Under the pieces are notes generated by a model. That model made no database searches and was not told the origin of the DNA. It saw only the letters and a list, made by a program, of their open reading frames with translations. From Agarivorans albus (GTDB lineage: Bacteria; Pseudomonadota; Gammaproteobacteria; Enterobacterales; Celerinatantimonadaceae), in NCBI RefSeq assembly GCF_019670105.1, contig NZ_AP023032.1:280501-344500 (forward strand): DNA of 64,000 bases, written 5' to 3'. A program made the translations under genes and the position numbers. Shown here one piece after another: positions 61,514 to 64,000 of the stretch. Within the stretch, counting starts at the first letter, position 1, and each line of letters opens with the position of its first letter.

Positions 61514-61692
61514 AGCAGTCTCCTGTAGGTAGAGAGGTAAGATTTATATTGTTTTTTTATTTGGTGTTGGCTCTGATTCTATCCCTTTAGTGGTACCAAA
61601 AAGAGAGGGGTGTCAAATTACCAGCACTTTTTTTATGGTTATTAGGGGTCTATCTAGGAAATGCGATTCGCACCGCATTTCCTGAGGTCAGT

Positions 61693-62574
61693 TTAATGAA
61701 TTTTGGCAGGGTTTGTCGATATATTACGCGTGAAAATGTTTTCAACGTCGGCTTCGTTAAATTTATAGTCGTGTCCACAGTAGTCACAATGCATCGAAAT
61801 ATGGCCTCTCTCGTGGCAAATTTCGAGCAATTCTTTGTGGTCAATATTGGCTAAGGCGGTTTCACAACGTTCTTTTGAGCAAGTGCATTTAAAGCAAACT
61901 TCTTGCGGCTCGTAAACACGCACTTTATGTTCGTGATACAAACGGAATAGCAGTTGTTCTGCGTCTAACTCAAAACTCTCTTGAGCGGTGGTTGTTTCAC
62001 TTAAGGTGGAGATCAGCTCAAAGTGTTCCGCGTCCTCATCTTTACTGGCAGGTAATGCTTGTAAGAATAAGCCGCTGGCATGGGGACGACCTTCAAACAT
62101 GCCTGTGAATAACCATAGTTTGGTATTTAGTTGCTCAGATTGCTGGAAGTAGGCTTCGATGCTGGCAGCAACGCCTTGTGGATTGATCTCTACTATGCCT
62201 TGGTAACGCTCGCCTTGAGTAGGCGTAATAGTTATGACTATGTGACCTTGACCCACCAGTTCAGCAAAGTCGATATTCGGATCGATAGCGCCTTCGTAGC
62301 GCGCAATGCCGCGCATCTGTTGTTGGTCGGTACCACTTACCGCCACCACACTTAGTGGGCCATTACCTTGCAGCTGCACAGTAATGTCGCCTTCAAACTT
62401 TAAGGTTGCAGTAAGCAAACAGGTTGCTGCTAGCATTTCGCCCAGCAAGGTTTGTACAGGCGCAGGGTAATTTTGTTGATCGATGATCTCTTGGTAGCTT
62501 TGCTGCAATTGCACCAACTCGCCCCGTAGATTGTAATCTTCGAATAAGTAACGATTTAGAATGTCTTGCTTCAT
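61693..62574 (-). CDS. hslO: Redox-regulated chaperone Hsp33
   Basis: Holdase activated by oxidation of a four-Cys zinc centre. 293 aa. N-terminal DILNRYLFEDYNLRGELVQL; zinc ligands in CFKCTCSKERC (C-x-C) and HCDYCGHDY (C-x-x-C) near the C-terminus. Follows hslR by 12 bases, forming the conserved hslR-hslO pair. Confidence 0.96.
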   Translation of the reverse strand: MKQDILNRYLFEDYNLRGELVQLQQSYQEIIDQQNYPAPVQTLLGEMLAATCLLTATLKFEGDITVQLQGNGPLSVVAVSGTDQQQMRGIARYEGAIDPNIDFAELVGQGHIVITITPTQGERYQGIVEINPQGVAASIEAYFQQSEQLNTKLWLFTGMFEGRPHASGLFLQALPASKDEDAEHFELISTLSETTTAQESFELDAEQLLFRLYHEHKVRVYEPQEVCFKCTCSKERCETALANIDHKELLEICHERGHISMHCDYCGHDYKFNEADVENIFTRNISTNPAKIH

Positions 62575-62586
62575 GTTTAGGCCTGA

Positions 62587-62982
62587 CTATTGTTGTTTAA
62601 ACTGAATAATTTGCCGACGTTGCTTTTTATCGGGTCGACGTTCTGGGCTGGCGCTTTGTGCCATGAGCTTGCGTTGCATTGCGTATTGCTCGCGCTTTTT
62701 AAGGCTTTGTTCTGTCTCTTGGTATAGTAGTTGTGCTTGAGGTGCAGGGCCTCGTTTATCACTTAGCTGCTGCACAACCACTTCTATTTGTTGTTGGCCT
62801 TGCCACAAACTAATAGTAGCACCCACTTCTACATTTCTACTTGGCTTACAACGCTGCTGGTTATAGTGCACTTTACCGCCCATAACCATATCTCGAGCTA
62901 AGCCGCGGGTTTTATAAAATCGTGCTGCCCACAACCACTTGTCTATGCGTGGTGCAGAGTTGTTAGAGTTTTGTGAATTCAT
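62587..62982 (-). CDS. hslR: Ribosome-associated heat shock protein Hsp15
   Basis: Recycles stalled 50S subunits carrying nascent chains. 131 aa, a single S4 RNA-binding domain (RIDKWLWAARFYKTRGLARD, then GGKVHYNQQRCKPSRNVEVG) and a basic Gln/Arg/Lys-rich tail. First gene of the hslR-hslO unit. Divergent from gspC with about 258 bases between. Confidence 0.95.
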   Translation of the reverse strand: MNSQNSNNSAPRIDKWLWAARFYKTRGLARDMVMGGKVHYNQQRCKPSRNVEVGATISLWQGQQQIEVVVQQLSDKRGPAPQAQLLYQETEQSLKKREQYAMQRKLMAQSASPERRPDKKQRRQIIQFKQQ

Positions 62983-63240
62983 GCTAAGTCTTGGCTGGCT
63001 TATATATTATCTATTAAATTATATCAGTTTTATGCGTGCTAGCTATGGCCTGGATTAGTGCGTTATCCAGCAGAAAACTGATAAAAGTCCAATTAAATGC
63101 AAAATTTACACTTGCAGCTCTTGTTCTACGCCTAAGTCCCTTTAGAATGAAGAACCCTCTATATGAGGCGCTTTGCCATAGTTTTTTCATAAGGATGATC
63201 GAGAATCGGTTAACGATGACAGATGTATTATAACGAATAA

Positions 63241-64000
63241 ATGGATATTAAATCTTTTTCTACTCAACTTGCTCGTTACGTTCCTTCGCAAAAGAGCAGC
63301 GTATTAATCACATTACTATTGATGTGTTTTGCCGCTTATCAGTTGGCGTCTATTACTTGGTTATTGGTGCCAACGCCTTCACAAGCTTTTCGCTGGGTTC
63401 CTCAGCAGGTGCAATCTAGTAATAAAGCGGCTCAAGTTGATTTATCTAGCCTTACCAAACTGCATTTGTTTGGTGAGTATCAAGCTAAAAAGGCTAAACC
63501 AGTTGTTCAAGCGCCTTCGTCAACTGATGCACCGAAAACCTCATTAAAGCTAACTCTGTCTGGTTTGGTAGCGAGTAGTGACCAAACGAAAGCATTGGCC
63601 ATTATCGAACACCGAGGCAAGCAACAAACATACGGTGTAGATGAATCGATTAATGGTACTCAAGCTGTCATAAAAGAGATTCAAACTGACCGGGTGATTT
63701 TATTACATCGCGGTGTTTACGAAAGCTTATTGCTAGACCCAGAAGACAAAAACTCACAGTCTCGGGCGAGTTCAAATACCGCTAAGCGCAATACCCAAGC
63801 GTCTAGTAATAGCCGTTCGGCGCAAGTCGACGTAAAAGAAGTATTAAAAGACCCTTCAAAGCTAACCGATTACATTCGTATTTCGCCGGTTCGTAAAGAT
63901 GGAGCCTTAAGTGGTTATCGGATTAACCCCGGTAAAAACGCCGCCTTATTTAAACAAGTGGGCTTGAAAGCTAATGACTTAGCTGTAGCTCTTAATGGAT
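63241..64000 (+). CDS. gspC: Type II secretion system protein GspC (partial, 3' end outside window)
   Basis: Inner-membrane T2SS component linking the inner-membrane platform to the GspD secretin. 253 codons are visible. MDIKSFSTQLARYVPSQKSS is followed by one membrane helix (VLITLLLMCFAAYQLASITW), the homology-region domain (LTLSGLVASSDQTKALAIIE to ILLHRGVYESLLL) and the start of the C-terminal PDZ-like part (LSGYRINPGKNAALFKQVGL). ATG at 63241 with a weak upstream site. The position next to hslR matches the Vibrio eps locus. It is the first gene of a gsp operon that continues outside. Confidence 0.93.
   Translation, partial: MDIKSFSTQLARYVPSQKSSVLITLLLMCFAAYQLASITWLLVPTPSQAFRWVPQQVQSSNKAAQVDLSSLTKLHLFGEYQAKKAKPVVQAPSSTDAPKTSLKLTLSGLVASSDQTKALAIIEHRGKQQTYGVDESINGTQAVIKEIQTDRVILLHRGVYESLLLDPEDKNSQSRASSNTAKRNTQASSNSRSAQVDVKEVLKDPSKLTDYIRISPVRKDGALSGYRINPGKNAALFKQVGLKANDLAVALNG

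Noticed and set aside
63036-63233. 65-aa open frame upstream of gspC
   Set aside because: No ribosome-binding site, mixed composition and a position in the hslR/gspC divergent spacer; more likely chance.

Overview
The window looks like chromosomal DNA of a marine gammaproteobacterium of the Alteromonadales/Vibrionales neighbourhood (an Agarivorans-like genome would fit; the species is not provable from this window). Grounds: the tRNA order argX-hisR-proM, the block pckA-hslO-hslR next to gspC, pyrBI, the yibI-yibH pair, a DUF2860 outer-membrane protein, and close matches to E. coli ArgA, PuuABC, PuuR, SpeB, CodAB and PotFGHI. There is no phage, transposase or CRISPR array.

Layout. 1-2.9 kb: 5' part of argA (minus strand, TTG start), a TetR regulator, a small ORF and an HDOD protein. 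2.9-8.7 kb: complete tripartite RND efflux operon (outer-membrane factor, adaptor, pump). 8.8-28.3 kb: a polyamine island. It holds a class I glutamine amidotransferase, a PuuC-like aldehyde dehydrogenase, a 67-aa ORF, agmatinase SpeB, a second RND adaptor/pump pair, and a minus-strand operon with the gene order of the Pseudomonas spu locus (SpuB-type glutamine synthetase, SpuC-type aminotransferase, PotF, PotG, PotH, PotI) ending in the regulator PuuR. Divergent from it run a second, PuuA-type glutamine synthetase, PuuB oxidase and an aldo/keto reductase. Together these take up putrescine, gamma-glutamylate it, oxidise or transaminate it, and oxidise the aldehyde. 28.3-32.8 kb: MATE exporter, first copy of a 261-bp MITE, GNAT/DUF3291 pair, and a glutamate-synthase-like protein carrying two CDGSH iron-sulfur motifs.

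32.9-33.8 kb: tRNA operon Arg(CCG)-His(GTG)-Pro(TGG) with a strong promoter, two degenerate 89-bp tRNA-Pro copies ahead of the intact gene, and a chain of tRNA-Pro 3'-end relics and repeated terminators behind it. 33.9-37.7 kb: two tandem paralogous periplasmic binding-like proteins, aldose epimerase and a SYLF protein. 37.8-41.5 kb: codB-pucR-codA operon with an altered CodA active-site loop. 41.8-42.0 kb: second MITE copy. 42.4-45.6 kb: lipoprotein pullulanase. 45.8-56.2 kb: mostly single genes, including a 58-aa protein behind an FNR-like site, LysR, FMN reductase, a PEP-mutase family protein, FetB, hemerythrin-GGDEF, YceH, YibHI, a sialidase-fold protein and a DUF2860 porin-like protein. 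56.5-64 kb: pyrBI, a DksA/TraR-like protein, an orphan second PotF-like binding protein, pckA, hslO, hslR and the start of gspC, which runs off the window.

Starts were adjusted where a Shine-Dalgarno site or family alignment favours an internal codon. Family assignments come from recalled motifs and protein similarity, not from a search.
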